From NCBI RefSeq assembly GCF_049243985.1, contig NC_135375.1:58610674-58674673 (forward strand): 64,000 nucleotides of DNA, read 5' to 3'. Positions within the stretch are counted from its first letter, which is position 1. Each line of letters opens with the position of its first letter. Under the pieces are notes generated by a model. The model was not told the DNA's origin. It searched no databases and saw nothing but the letters and a program-made list of their open reading frames with translations. Positions 1 to 12,505 of the stretch are shown in pieces. The position numbers were made by a program, and so were the translations under genes. Source of the stretch: Paroedura picta (Eukaryota > Chordata > Lepidosauria > Squamata > Gekkonidae).

Positions 1-484
1 CCGGAGTGATCCCACCTTTATTGTGCGATATCTCAGAGTGCTGTTAATCCTTAATATCCAGATTAGGAAAGAAAGTTCCATGGTAGAGAACCTCTGATAG
101 GCTACACCTGGTCATGTGACATGCTTGCCTTAAAAGAGAAGCCCCTAATTTCTCTCAACTTCTGTTGGTCCTGGATTTTTCCTCCCTCCTCTGCCTTTTT
201 TGATCATCTCCCCCTCCCCTCCAAGAAAAGAAAGAGGCTCCCTGCCTGGCTCCTCTCCTCCCCCCCTTCAAGAAAAGAAAGAAAGAGGCTTGGCTCCCCC
301 CCACCTTCTGAGCCTCCCTAACCACATGCAGAAGACTTTCCTGTTTCAATGGGGAGGAGCGGGGGAGACGAAGACTCGAGTTCAAAGCGATCTGAATTCA
401 ACAGGATTGACAATAGAATAAACAAAGTAAGTGCAGACTCTGCACTATTGAGGTAAGAGGCATACAGATAAGCAGTGCAGCTAT
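1..484. other. Intergenic, no gene seen; CT-rich tract
   Basis: No coding signal. Bases 165-325 are a pyrimidine-rich tract in which a CCAAGAAAAGAAAGAGGCT-like unit occurs twice. Open frames across it are low-complexity. Confidence 0.6.
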
Positions 485-1060
485 TTCATTTAAAACATTT
501 TTATGCCACTTTTCTATCCAGTCAGGGTTCACAAGGTGATGAGCACAAGAAAAATCTTTAAAAATTAAACAAAAATAGTTATAAAACAATCCAATTAGGA
601 ATACATAAAGAACACTACGACGGGACCAGTTACTGTTATTGGGAGTATGCCAGATGAAACAGAAAGACAACTATAGAGACAGGGGAGCGAGTTCCAGTGT
701 TTTGGTGCCATGATCAAGAAGGCCCATTCTAGCTTCAGATGGTGAGTACAATCAAAGTAGGGCTTCCAAAGATGACTGGAGTGTATAGGTAAATTCACAG
801 AGAAGTAGGTCATTCATACGTTTTGTTGGTTGCGGGCTGTACAGGGGTTTAAAGGTCAATAACTGCATTTTGAATTGAGCCCAGAAGCCATCTGGCTGCA
901 GCATTCAGTATGAATTTAGCTCCCAGACAGTCTCCAAGGGCTGCCCCACATAAAGCACACTGCGGTAATCTTATCTAGACATTACCAGGAAATACACCAC
1001 AGTGGCAAAGGGGCCATTCTGCACTTCTAAAAACATAGTGTTAAGCCAGCGCAATTGCTT
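485..1060 (-). mobile_element. L2-like LINE 3' fragment
   Basis: Read on the minus strand this matches the 3' coding end and tail seen in the other L2-like copies here: words equivalent to 'gcattttgaattgagcc', 'ggctgccccacataaagc' and 'accaggaaatacaccacagtggcaa' are counterparts of the longer copies at 28.3 and 34.2 kb. It is 5' truncated and decayed, with only short open frames. Confidence 0.6.
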
Positions 1061-1974
1061 AACAATATTTTTTAAATGCCCCCCCACCCCTCCATTTCTC
1101 ACCTCCTCGCTCTCTTGGCTTCTTCTCCCGGTTTCTCCCGCTTCCTGGAAGTCTGTACAGCCGATTAAATTGGTGGAGGATAGGGGCTTGCTATACCAGT
1201 AAGTCTCCTCCTGCCTGTCTATCATGGCAGCCAGCCAATCAACTTTCTCCCAGTTTTAAAGGGAAAGCCATGCAAGTGATATTTTTTTTTAGTAGAAATT
1301 CTCAGTGCCTATGCATCTTATCATAGATTCATAGTACATATTTTAATGCCACCCTGTTTTGGAATTAAGAAGCTTGAAGATCCACAAAAGTAATTTTTCC
1401 TCGATTGTGGGGGGGGGGTGTTGAGAGGTATGCTTTGTGCGGCAACTGGTGGGTAGAATTTTTTTTCTCTGCTGGCTTAAGCAACGTGTATTCATTGTTC
1501 CAGGCAGCTTGTTACCAAAAACAAGAAACAAAAAAAGACCCGTTCCAGGGAGAAGGGAAAGGGAGGTGAGCACAAGGGCGGGTGCTGGAGACAGAGATCA
1601 TGCTACTTATGGCCACTTTGGCTATGAACAGCTATTTCACTAGTCGTTTCTCTCCTCCCACTTGTGCTACAAAGCTGGGGAAATCCAGTTTTGTGGATTT
1701 CCCAAATAGTGCTTGAAAATGTAGGGTGTAGCTGCCAGTTTGCTGCTGGAATGCTGGATGCTGATGACATTGTGTAAAAACGTCAAAAAAAAAAAAGCAT
1801 CTGCAAGAGGTAACCCTTTCACTTCATTTTCTGGGTGCGGAATGGTCCTGAGTGTCATCTTCATATTCGGTGACATGCAGCCCAAATCATATAGCATTAT
1901 ACCAGTTTATTAAATGTTGCATAGCATAGAGAGAGTGGGTAAAGAGGAGATTTTCCTTCCTCTTCTATAATACT
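1061..1974. other. Intergenic, nothing recognised
   Basis: Mixed sequence with short homopolymers (T near 1280, G near 1410, A near 1785). No coding, RNA or mobile-element signal that I can name. Confidence 0.5.
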
Positions 1975-2150
1975 AGATTTCTAGTGCACCTGAAGAAGTT
2001 GAAATTAGTATGGGACATACAAAAGATAATATTTCTGAATTCTTTCCCAGTGGATGTAGTTAAGGTTATAACACAGATTGCTTTAAAAGGGGGCTAGATA
2101 GATTCCTGGCAGATAGGTCTATCAGAGGTTGCTAGCCATGGTGAGTAAAA
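1975..2150 (+). mobile_element. CR1/L3-like LINE 3' fragment
   Basis: Contains the C-terminal coding block typical of CR1-type tails on the plus strand: 'cccagtggatgtagtta' followed by 'attgctttaaaaggggg' and 'agattcctgg'. Decayed, with no open frame. Confidence 0.5.
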
Positions 2151-2187
2151 GAACCTTCAAAATTCAAGGACAGTGAACCTCTAAGCC

Positions 2188-2460
2188 AGTTGTTTTCAAA
2201 GTGGGAGGTATGACCCTCTAGGAGGGATAAACTTAGGGTGTACTGAGAGGCAAGAGGGTGGAATGAGGTGCTGAAGATGAGTCCCTTTGAAAGTATTGTT
2301 GACTTATTTATGATTGACCAGGTTATGGTATTATGCTGGTAAATTACAGTTCACATTTTTGCCTCTGCATCATGCTGAAATCCAGTGGAAACTATCAGAA
2401 TTTGGAGTAAATTCACCACTAGATCTAGTCAGATCAGTATATCACATTTTGAGAAACAGT
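2188..2460. mobile_element. Possible decayed hAT MITE
   Basis: The left end CAGTTGTTTTCAAAGTG and right end CACATTTTGAGAAACAG resemble inverted hAT (MER5-like) termini. No target duplication can be seen, so this is weak. Confidence 0.3.
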
Positions 2461-2620
2461 ATCCACTGTATATGTTTATCTCTTTGACCTATCATGCACG
2501 GCGGCTGCGCTGGGCCTCCACCAGTTTGTGATGGAGCAGCATACCCTGCCACTTCCTGTGTATGAACAGGGGAAGATTTCCACTGCTGGGACAGAATGGT
2601 TCCACCACGCTTCATCATGG

Positions 2621-2651
<31 letters not shown>

Positions 2652-3562
2652 GGGGTTACTTTCACATTTGTGGAAATAAAAAACCCTGCCCTGTTTGGCT
2701 CTGCACCACTGTAAAACCCCACAGAAACTAATGAGGCATTTTATGTCCCTGCCAGGATACTGTGCACACAGGCCTGTCCTGACAAGGCCACCAATGACAC
2801 CCAGGATGAAAAAGGGAAGGCAGAAACATCTGAATTCCTTTGCTATGGGTCATCAGATGCCCTAAATAGGCCTGGGCCAGGAGGGGGCCAGGCCAGCACC
2901 TATGTCATGTGTAAGCAGGGATTAGCCCAACTGCCCTATGAGCACTGGCATGGCCTCCCCCCTCCCATGTGGAATTGATCTTTCTCATCTTCTGTTGGTA
3001 AGTATCATAATGGTATCAAGTATTTTCTTACCTTCTTTGTTACTGAACCTGTTAGTTATAAAATGCACTTTCTAGCTATATAAGCGCAGCAGCCTATCAA
3101 ATATTAATATTTCTATGTGTAAGGGTTATAAATTTCTCAATGTGTTCAAAAGGTATAATACTTCTAAAAGAAAGTAAAGTATTAGAAGGAAAATGTAATT
3201 AATTGAAGGGAAATTTGGGGTATAAATAGTTAAAACTGTAGTAATAAGAGAAAAAACATGGTATATATAAATATAGGTGGGGAATTAAGTATATTTTTGG
3301 CAAAAAATACACAAACTGTTATTTAAAAATATAGCATTGTCTTTATTCAGAACTGCAGCAAAATGGAAAGTAAAATATAACAAAATAAAAAATCCAAATA
3401 ATTTTCTTTTCTTTCTCATGTTTTTGGTCTTCCAGGACCTTACATGTTCATATTACTAGTCAAGGTTTATTCTATCAATTAATATACTTTTTTTAAATGT
3501 GTAAATATGTAGCTATTTTGTACACTGATTTCCAAGAATATGCTCAAATCCCCCCAATATTA
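2461..3562. other. Intergenic with TG microsatellite
   Basis: Holds a (TG)n run at 2620-2645 followed by a G tract. The part after about 3010 is strongly AT-rich. No gene or named element. Confidence 0.5.
2620..2645. repeat. (TG)n microsatellite
   Basis: Thirteen uninterrupted TG units, followed by TCGGGGGGGGG. Confidence 0.95.
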
Positions 3563-3857
3563 AAGGTAAAGATAAAGGCATCCCCTGTGCAAAGCACCAG
3601 GTCATGTCTGACCCTTAGGGTGACACCCTCTAGCGTTTTCATGGCAGACTCAATACGGGGTGGTTTGCCAGTGCCTTCCCCAGTCATTACCGTTTACCCC
3701 CCAGCAGCAAGCTGGGTACTCATTTTACCGACCTCGGAAGGATGGAAGGCTGAGTCAACCTTGAGCCGGCTGCTGGGATTGAACTCCAAACCTCATGGGC
3801 AGAGCTTTCAGACTGCATGTCTGCTGCCTTACCACTCTGCGTCACAAGAGGCTCTTA
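3563..3857 (-). mobile_element. Sauria-type tRNA-derived SINE, near full length
   Basis: On the minus strand it starts GAGCCTCTTGTGACGCAGAG (tRNA-like head with A box), followed by a B-box-like GTTCAATCCC region, 'ccttccgaggtcggtaaaat', 'gtcagacatgacctggtgc' and a tail related to CCTTTACCTTTA. This layout is typical of squamate SINEs with a LINE-like 3' end. A second, truncated copy lies at 41600. Confidence 0.8.
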
Positions 3858-4948
3858 ATTTGTACTTATTTGTACTTTGTACTCAGCTACCAAAATTTTT
3901 ATAATGACTACCCTAAACTTCCCCTCAAATATCTTTGAAAATCTAATAATGCATTTAAGTGCAAATTAATCAGTTTTGCTGAATACATTAAACTAAAAAG
4001 TTTTAATTGGATTTTGAATATTGTTACTACTTTGTATTTTCTTATTATCTTTCTGATTGGGTCTTACAAACTACTATTCTAAATTATGATTTTTATAGAA
4101 CTAAGGTAATGGGATCTTGAATTAAAGTCATGTGATATTAGGGTAAGTCCAAAAATTACCAGTTCCTGAATATTGTTATTTATAAGAGATTGTCTCTAAC
4201 TTATAGATTCCATCACTACAAAGGGCAGATGTCTCCAGGTATGCCTGAACGATCTCATCCCACTTCTTCAGTCATTTTGCTCACTGAAAGGAAGACCTGA
4301 AATTGCTCTATACTTGACCAGATCATCTTTTCCCTGTAAAGGTCACTTTAACAAAGACCTATGCACAGCCTCTTTAATAATTTTAGAAAACTTCCCTTCT
4401 ACCAAAGATGAATAGGTAATTCTGGCAAGAAGAATTTTTATTGTATCCTGGCGAGATTTAATCACTGGATCTAACTTGTGGCATTAACAACTCCAAGGAC
4501 TGTGTCCTCATCAGCCAGGGAGATCACACTGAAACCATCAATACAATTTTGAGAAGTGAATGCTTCTGACGTCTGTGACACAAATGCAGCATTCTTTAAA
4601 GCAGCGTTTCAGCAATTCTGCAGCAGCAGGAACCAGCAAGAGACAGACAGCATTCAGTGGTAGTCAGTTTCCGCTCTTTTCACATAATGGACATCTGGAA
4701 ATGACAAAAGAGCAATACATAAATATTCTCCCTTCTTATCTTTTTGGATCATCCAAACTTTTGAACCTCCCACATTGTTGCATAAATAAACATTTGCTAG
4801 GTAAATTAGCAAGTGTCGTAGTTCTGTTGTAGTTCTCACAGTTGCAGAGCAATTCTATATTCATTCATTTTAATAGGCTTAGAAAACTGTAATCATGTTT
4901 AGAATGGCATACTTAATTTTCCTGAATTAACTTTCATTAATATGATGG
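3858..4948. other. Intergenic, nothing recognised
   Basis: AT-rich, no coding signal. The 90-codon frame at 4560 lacks any recognisable domain and is treated as chance. Confidence 0.5.
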
Positions 4949-5212
4949 CTCCTTAGAAGGCCAGATCCTGAAGATGAAACTCAAATACTTTGACCACCTC
5001 ATGAGAAGAAAGGACTCCCTGGAGAAGAGCCTAATGCTGGGAGCGATTGAGGGCAAAAGAAGAAGGGGACGACAGAGAATGAGGTGGGTGGATGGAGTCA
5101 CTGAAGCAGTAGGTGCAAACTTAAATGGACTCCGAGGAATGGTAGAGCCTGGAGGATCATTGTCCATGGGGTTGCGATGGGTCGCACATGGGTCGCACCT
5201 AACAACAACAAC
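4949..5212 (+). mobile_element. BovB (RTE) LINE, 5'-truncated 3' end
   Basis: Plus-strand copy of the last part of the BovB reverse-transcriptase ORF (motifs HLMRRKDSLEKSLML and RRGRQRMRW) and the short 3' UTR, ending in (AAC)n. It is close in sequence to the matching part of the large copy at 13105. The last coding part differs by a small deletion before 'ggatcattgtccatgggg'. Confidence 0.9.
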
Positions 5213-8200
5213 ATAAATCTTTATTCATAAACAGATCTGGAAATGTAATGATGTAGCAGCCTCCTTTCACCAAATAGATACAGACATTAAGTTTTAATTA
5301 TCTTCCTGAACTTCTCTGATAAATTTCTACAAGCAAGGAATTCATTAGCAACAAGGCCCTATATCTGCAAGCCAGATACTAAATCTCAGGTGCAGTTATT
5401 TAAGAAGCAAATATGTAAACTCTATACTGTACAGCAGTTTATTCTGTGAGTTGCTATAGCAATCCTAAATTCTTCAGATCCTGAGGCTAAACATCCTTCC
5501 AAAGGGAGCCATTGTGAAACAATAATTATAAAATCATAAATGAAAGTCCAGTGTTTTGTTCCTAGCTAGCCCTATGCTCAAGCTCCTGTAAATATGAAGA
5601 ATCCCATTCTTAGAAATTATGTAGCTCATACTGTTTGTGCAGCAAGTCAGAATACACAAGATGAACATGTACACAAGATGAACTGAAGAAACAAGCGTTC
5701 CAGAATTATGTTATGCAAATACAATTAATAAATATACTTAGCTTTTAACAGAAATTACAAATAAGAACAAAAGGAAGAATTCATTAAAATATTTGTTGTT
5801 TGGGAGAGAAGATTAAATGATATGCAGGATCCAAAATCATGGTATTTTGAGAAAATGGAAGGAAGGAAGGAAGGAAAGCAAAAGGTCAATTGAGAAGTAG
5901 ACTGAGAGTGGGGGAATGGTAGTGACAATATTATAAAGCCCAAGGTCTTTGTTGGATACCCAAGCCAGAGGAGGGAGCCCTGGTGGTTTGGGTTCTATAG
6001 AAAAACAAGGCATGCCACTGAAACTCAACATAGTGGTACCTACAGAGACAGATCAGAAGTTTGAGTGAGTATGGCCAGGAAGGCTATGTGATGAATGAAG
6101 ACCAGAAAGAAAGCTGCCTTATTTATTTTAATATTGCTCTTCTTACAAATCAAATCACGTCAACAGTCTATATCAGTAGGGCAGCCATAAAGCACACATC
6201 AAAGGGCACCTCATAAACCCTCTCATCATCAAACAGCTGTTTTGCATTTGATGTAACCAAGGGATAGAGAGCCCAAATATGCAGCAATAAAGGACATTTA
6301 TAATTTGGATGTGAGCAAAGAAGCCTTCCATGGCTTTTTGGATGGGAAATGGAGGGTGTTGTACTCAGTCAACTGACATAATTCCAATACTGATTTTACA
6401 TATGAGCAATGGATCTTACTTTCTCTATGCACTGTGATTATGGATATAGTTGATTCAATATTACGAAATACCTTCAATTGCAACCACAGCTGCTGATAAT
6501 GCATGCTTATTTGCTTTTGTAGTAGCATGCTATCATTATTTGTAGAAGCCAAAGCCACTTCAGAATGTTTTTGTGCAATTATTGATAAATCTGTTCTTGT
6601 CTGCCAAAAATTCTGAGTGGATTGCATAATCCATAATAGGTTTCAAATGCCTTCAGCACAGAGACAGGTGGGTGATATTTCCTAATGCTGCAGCAGACAC
6701 CTTGACATATACAAAGTGAAGTCTAGCACCTTGGCTGCATCTTGGGGGAGGGGGTTCCTCAGCATTGTGTCAGAAGTGCTCTGAGCTACTGGCTGAAAGA
6801 GAGGGCACTGATATCAATATCTTTACTGTTAGAAACATTTATGTCTTGCAGCCTTCTACGTTTCAGGTTCTAATAATAATTGCATCTCTATTCTGCACTT
6901 CTCTAGGGAGCTCAGGGTAAATTGTTGACCTGTATGAATAAGATGCAAATTACAGGTATTTTTCCCTTTTGGGAGACCACCTGATAGGCCCTTCCATATA
7001 TACACTATATCACAGGTTTAAAACACCCCTTCTCAGCAATTGATATGATACTTTTTCAATGTTACAATGTGAGATTACGCATACATATTAGCAAGGATTT
7101 AAAAATATACCTTATCTCTTACTATGCTTGCAGAATGGACAAATGATACAAATAGCGATAAACAGCACTGCCATTATATCTCATTTAACCTTATTTTGTA
7201 GCTGGGAAAAGACAAGCAAGTATTACTTGACAGGTTACCCTTAGACAACTACTAGTCCTAGACTAGACTAGTGACAGAAAACAAATACGAAGTTAGTAAG
7301 AATCATACTGCTTTGAACATTTCCGCTGTTATCCAGCAAGCATCATATGTGCAGTAGCAAGGGTTTTCCCAATGTCAAAAAAGTGTTTGTGGATGCAGTT
7401 CTTTGATTTCCACAAGTGTCAATAGGTTTATGGGTGTCGAGAACTAGGTCCCAATATCTGAAATACAACAGGGATAGCTGGTTCACTCAGTTAGGTAAAA
7501 TACGGAGGAACATATCATTGACTAGAAAACCCCAGTCCAGTTACATAAACTTCTAGCTCTTTCATCGAGGTCTGACTCAATTACACAAGTAGAAAGAATT
7601 CACATATATTTACCTCTGTGAATGGAGATTGACGGTACAGTCCTGAACAGTTACAGCTTTTCAGTTCCATTTACTTCAATGGAACTTTAACTGTTTAGCA
7701 TTGGACTGTGAATGTAGAGTGAAAGAAATAGTAATCCCAATTAAAGTTCTGTTGATATGGTACAAAAATATTATGTGCTGTCAGTGTATTTTTGCTCACT
7801 GCTATCATCCACAAAGACCTAGATTAACTTCACAGTATGACTTTGGGAAATAGCTTATAGGTTATTTACAAAGAGAAAATCCCACTGTGTTATTTAAACT
7901 TCATTGCACAAGCCTTGGAGCCATGTGATAGTGTCACACCTCTGTGAAGTTTAACACTGCATATTTACAATTATAGCCCCATGAATCAGAAATGCCAACA
8001 CTTTCAAAATAAAGAATTAAACTCACGATAGTTTTGACAGCTACCTTGCCCCACAGGTTTTCAGAAATCCACTACTGAATTTAATTATTACTGTCTTATT
8101 TGCTTTAAAGCAAGCTTCCCTAAAGAAAATCTTTTTGAAGTGGTCTTGAATACATATACATGGTATAAGTCTTTCACTTTGTGCATGTTAGTAGTGGTAT

Positions 8201-8872
8201 TGTATTACAGTCTAAACTGAGTTGGCTGGCACTAAAGATTAACTGTTCAGATCTATAGAAGGAAAGCATAACTTTCTATAGAATGAAAAAATCTGCTTTT
8301 AAAGGAATAATAAATGCTCTCTATTCACATGTGCACATAGCTCAACTTGAATTTTGTATGAAGGCCTATTTATTTTCAAGGCTCCCTAGGAAACAAAAGT
8401 CATGCACTTCTGTTTCTAATCTGGATAGACATATGATATGTTTTTTCCTAAAGTAGCAAGAATAATTCAAACAGGTAAAAAAATTCTTGTATTTATTTCT
8501 GGCATATTTTCACTAGCCTTTTCTAACATGAAGGAAAATGTACCTTGATGCTAAGTAACTGTCAAAAGCACATTTAAGAAATTAACAACTAAAAGATACA
8601 CGTGTGCAGACTGAAAACAATTTGAAAAGCTAACATATATGACACTAGATTGGCCATAAGACCCATGGACTCTGGAAAAAACCTTAGAGAAATTTAAAGT
8701 GTCAAGAGTAAATCCAACAATTAACAGACTGTTCAGGTTAATAAAGCTAGCCCCTCATTTTGTCAGGTATACCAGCTAATTGGGTGTGAATTATCAATAA
8801 TAACACAAAAAAACTCTGATTCAGACACTACTTCATACAATATGTTCCTGATTAATGTGCATTTGCATGGGG
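5213..8872. other. Intergenic, mostly unique AT-rich sequence
   Basis: About 3.7 kb without a named element. It includes a short GGAA run near 5858 and a 109-codon minus-strand open frame at 6298-6627 that I cannot assign. This is the longest repeat-poor stretch upstream of the gene. Confidence 0.5.
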
Positions 8873-9010
8873 CAGGGGTAGTCAAACTGCGGCCCTCCAG
8901 ATGTCCATGGACTACAATTCCCAGGAGCCCCCTGCCAACAAATGCTGGCAGGGGGCTCCTGGGAATTGTAGTCCATGGACATCTGGAGAGCCGCAGTTTG
9001 ACTACCCCTG
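8873..9010. mobile_element. Palindromic hAT MITE with perfect 8-bp TSD
   Basis: A 138-bp element starting CAGGGGTAGTCAAACTGCGG and ending with its complement (CCGCAGTTTGACTACCCCTG). The two arms are nearly perfect inverted copies over about 65 bp with a small loop near 8938-8947. It is flanked by identical GCATGGGG at 8865-8872 and 9011-9018. The 8-bp duplication and CAGGG ends identify hAT. It has no coding capacity. Confidence 0.93.
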
Positions 9011-9591
9011 GCATGGGGGCTATTAGCAAATCACTGAAGGCCTCGGTCTGTACACCAGATTTTATTGCCAGTGAAGCTTTCCAAAGTTTGCCAACTCTTA
9101 AATGTGTTGCTAATAAGCTACCAACATTCACTCCACAATGGTTTCAAAGCCATTTTGCACTAACATCAGGCTGCAGGAACAGTGTGTATGAAAGGGACCT
9201 GAAATGACAAATGCGTCCTACTTGTCAAAATAATATATTTGTGAAGTTATCTCCTAGCAGTCTTTTTAGTAGTGGGAAGAAATAGTAAAGGAAAATATGT
9301 ACTGATAAAAGACAACCCATAAAGTATCACAGAATGATGGTACTAAATTTCTTTGTAAGGGCAGTTTACAATGAGGGACAGGACTAGAAAACGACAAACC
9401 CATCCACGCTCTCCTTGATACTACTTGCATTTTTCAACCAACTCTATTAAGTACTCGAAAATTGTTGACACTGTATTTGTGAATGTTCAAAAGAACTCTT
9501 CAACAATGCATACCTACATGCTCACCTCACTCTCTACAATCTGTGAACCTTTACCTTTCTGGGAGGAAGAGTAACCAACTATAGGAGATGT
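9011..9591. other. Intergenic, nothing recognised
   Basis: No repeat or gene recognised. Open frames crossing from the MITE into this stretch are read-through of the palindrome. Confidence 0.5.
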
Positions 9592-9679
9592 CTCTATAAA
9601 TGAGATGATAGTCTTTTACTGGCTCTATAAATGAGATGATAGTCTTTTACTGGCTCTATAAATGAGATGATAGTCTTTC
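9592..9679. repeat. 31-bp tandem repeat, about 3 copies
   Basis: The unit CTCTATAAATGAGATGATAG followed by TCTTTTACTGG occurs twice exactly and a third time cut short with a TCTTTCCTG ending. The near-identity of units suggests recent duplication. Confidence 0.95.
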
Positions 9680-9703
9680 CTGTGTCACTAATCAGAATCA
9701 GGC

Positions 9704-10365
9704 CCAGGGTTGCCAACTGTTGGAGTGAGCAACTTAGCCAGCATGCCTGGAAATTTTAGGGGGGGGGGGAGTGAATGTGATTTGGATCAACATGAATATA
9801 CTGAAGTTTTGTTTTTTGCAATATACTTATTGGAAAATTTATTTATTACATTTAGTATCATGCTCCTATGGCTGGGCAAAACTCTGCTATATCAAGAAGA
9901 AGAGTGGGTTCTTATATGCTGCTTTTCTCTACCTGAAGGAGGCTCAAAGTGGCTTACAGTCACCTTCCTATTCCTCTCCCCACAACAGACACCCTGTGGG
10001 GTGGGTGAGGCTGAGAGAGCCCTGATATCACTGCTCGGTCAGAACAGTTTTATCAGTGCCGTGGCAAGCCCAAGGTCACCCAGCTGGTTGCATGTGGGGG
10101 AGTGCAGAATCGAACCTGGCATACCAGATTAGAAGTCTGCACTCCAACCACTACACCAAATACAAGTCCTAACCATTACACCCAATATCAAGTCCATGTT
10201 GGGCATTTTGACAGAAAACAATTAGATAATATAATTTTAGTGGTGGTACCTGAGAAGAGTAGTTTTGAGGAAGGAGGGAGCACAGCAGAATATAATTCCA
10301 TAAAGTCCGTCCTCTATTCTTTCCAGGGAAACTGGTCTCTGTTGCCTGGAGATAATTACAAGTTT
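9704..10365 (-). repeat. Unclassified GTTGCCA-type dispersed repeat, interrupted
   Basis: The left piece (9704-9770) starts AGGGTTGCCAACT, and a right piece (about 10270-10365) carries 'ccataaagtccgtcctc' and 'ctctgttgcctggagataa'. Both match other copies in this window (47510, 48612, 57405). Consensus ends look like inverted AGGGTTGCCA/TGGCAACCCT, which suggests a MITE, but the class is unproven. The copy is interrupted by a CORE-SINE and by unassigned sequence at 9770-9888. Confidence 0.5.
9897..10184 (-). mobile_element. CORE-SINE (tRNA head, MIR-like core) with TSD
   Basis: On the minus strand: a tRNA-like head ('gtgtagtggttggagtgc', then a GGTTCGATTC B box), a core containing 'gggtgaccttgggcttgcc' (the CORE/MIR signature), and a tail 'aagcagcatataagaaccc'. 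The flanking ATATCAAG occurs at 9889-9896 and 10185-10192 as a target duplication. Confidence 0.85.
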
Positions 10366-11115
10366 CATCTTTTTATTACATACTAATCAATGGGCAACAT
10401 TCAAGCAACTGATGAAGTGGGTTCTAGCCTAGCAAGCCAGCAACTCTTGGAAGGTATGGATGTGACGGGTCCCATAAATGCTATGTCACTTCCATGGAAA
10501 ATCCAGAAGTCATGTCATACTGCTCTAGGAATCACCAAATATTCTATGGTAATAGAATTTCTAGCAATTCATAGAGAGATATGTCTCTATTAGATTTTCT
10601 CAGAAAATGACATAAACTTGTCATTCTAATGATGATTTCACTTTACTTTTCTTCCTGCTGGCTGACAGAGTGGCAGTGTGGATTGCCATTGAAACATTGC
10701 AACCCTAATGTGACTGTTCTAATAATGTAGAACACATAGCACTATGATGAATCTTAAGAAGAGACACTGCCTCCAAGCTCACAATCTTTTTTTAGCTCTC
10801 CAAATGAGGATTTTCAAGTTCGGTGTTCAATAAATATGACAGAAAACAATTGTGGTGGGTTTCTTGCACACTGTGCTAAAACATGCTAGTCTCACAGTGA
10901 CAACTGACCTATGGCCAGCTTCTTTCTTAAAACTAATGAAATCAATAGGAGTTCTATTTAGTTCTTCAAAAGAAACAGTACTCCCTTCAAACTTTTAATT
11001 TGCTACTAAAACAATAAAACAACATGCACTAAACATGCTCAGGAAATGTTGGATTTTTTAAAAGAAAGAACATTGACTTGCTTTATTCAAAAATACTTGG
11101 AACATCTGGAACATT
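10366..11115. other. Intergenic, possible old repeat, otherwise unassigned
   Basis: Bases 10440-10580 have the look of an old dispersed repeat (a short block around CTCTAGGAATCACC) but I cannot classify it. No gene. Confidence 0.4.
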
Positions 11116-11325
11116 TACTATTTATTTGATTTATACCTTGTCTTCATCCACAATGGGGGCCCATGGTGGCGACTGCTGCTTTCCTTTCCATTTTATCTTC
11201 ACAACAACCTGTGAGTTATGTTAGGTTGTGACTGTGTGATTGGCCTGGCAAGCTTCCATGGCAGAGTGGGAATTTCAACCTGGGCCGTCCAGGTCCTAGT
11301 CTGACACTCCTACATCTTAATAGCT
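11116..11325 (-). mobile_element. CORE-SINE, diverged
   Basis: The minus strand shows a tRNA-like head with a GGTTGAAATTCCC box, then 'ctctgccatggaagcttg', a shortened core and a LINE-like tail (ATAAATCAAAT). It is more diverged than the copy at 9897. Confidence 0.65.
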
Positions 11326-11502
11326 CTTCTTTACCATATTATGAAAAATAGGTTTACCTTTAGATATTCCTTCGGTTTTTTATGGTCATAAATGATACAA
11401 ATCTTTGTGTTTCAGTGAACTGTTTCACTCCTTGATATATGTAGTACAAAATGTATACTTGTATGAATATTTTTTTTCTTATGTGGTATCTACCCTCTAG
11501 AA

Positions 11503-11884
11503 CAGGGATTCCCAACCAGGGTTCCGTGGCCTTTCCCCTCCTGCCTTAATGGACTCAGCCACAAGCTAGGAAATGGACCATTTCCATTGCTGCCCCTCCC
11601 AGGTATGAGTGAGTTTTCTCATGGTTTCGGCACTTGGGAGGGAGTGGAGACTGCATTCTTACTCCTGGCTTAAACAGCCTCCTGTTTCTCCCATCCGCAG
11701 GCCTCCTTGATCCTGCTCGTTAACACAGGTGGTGTTAATGTCACTTCTGGTGACATATTACTTCCATGGGGCATGGCAGGGAGGCATGGTGGCATGGTAA
11801 GCTTACAGGTAAGCTTCCTGGGTTCCTAAAGCCTGAAAAATTGTTTCAAAGGCTCCTATATGGTCAAAAGGTTGAAAAAGCCTG
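11503..11884. mobile_element. Non-autonomous hAT element with 8-bp TSD (6/8)
   Basis: Left end CAGGGATTCCCAACCAGGG; right end GGTTGAAAAAGCCTG. The flanks CTCTAGAA (11495-11502) and CTGTAGAG (11885-11892) agree at six of eight bases. No transposase frame. Confidence 0.7.
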
Positions 11885-12505
11885 CTGTAGAGGGATATCA
11901 TGGTATTCCATTCCATATATATTACAAGCTTAAGATTTCACTTCAATTCACTTAATCTGATGCTGCCTTTTTAATGCCACATGATAAGAAGCAGCACCTG
12001 TGTGTGAAAAATGGCTGTTAACACTTAAAAGAACCGCATGTGGTATACAGTTAACCTGATCAAAATGTGGCAAACATCTTTCCTACATCAGCAGGAAAAA
12101 TGGAATATCAGTGTTTTAAAATAAAGAAATAAGTGGCGTTAATCAATCAGCAATAATTAAACAAGGACATTTTTGTTAGGAGTAGTGATGGATAACAAAG
12201 TACATGTGGCTGACATCTATGGGTTTTAATGAAAATACATAGAAAGTGAGATAACAGAACCAACACACAACATTTTAATAATTACTTTGCCCTATCAAAT
12301 TATAGCTGCAGTTGATCAATTTCTATCTTTCAAAATACTTCACATTCAACACCATTATAAGTGATGAAGAAGCCAAGCCTTCTTTAGCCATGCTGTTTAG
12401 CTAAATTTGCCTGGAACTCCTTCTCTGTTTGGTTATCAGGGTGCTGATGATGCCACCTCACTGCTAGGCCCAACCCCAAATTATGCAAAAACAAACAAAT
12501 TAGGG
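11885..12505. other. Intergenic, nothing recognised
   Basis: AT-rich, no named element or coding signal. Confidence 0.5.

Noticed and set aside
3563-3857. Possible functional tRNA gene
   Set aside because: The tRNA-like boxes belong to a SINE head with the full SINE body and tail; the cloverleaf is not preserved.
9592-9679. CRISPR-like array
   Set aside because: Units are directly adjacent with no spacers; this is an ordinary tandem repeat in a vertebrate genome.
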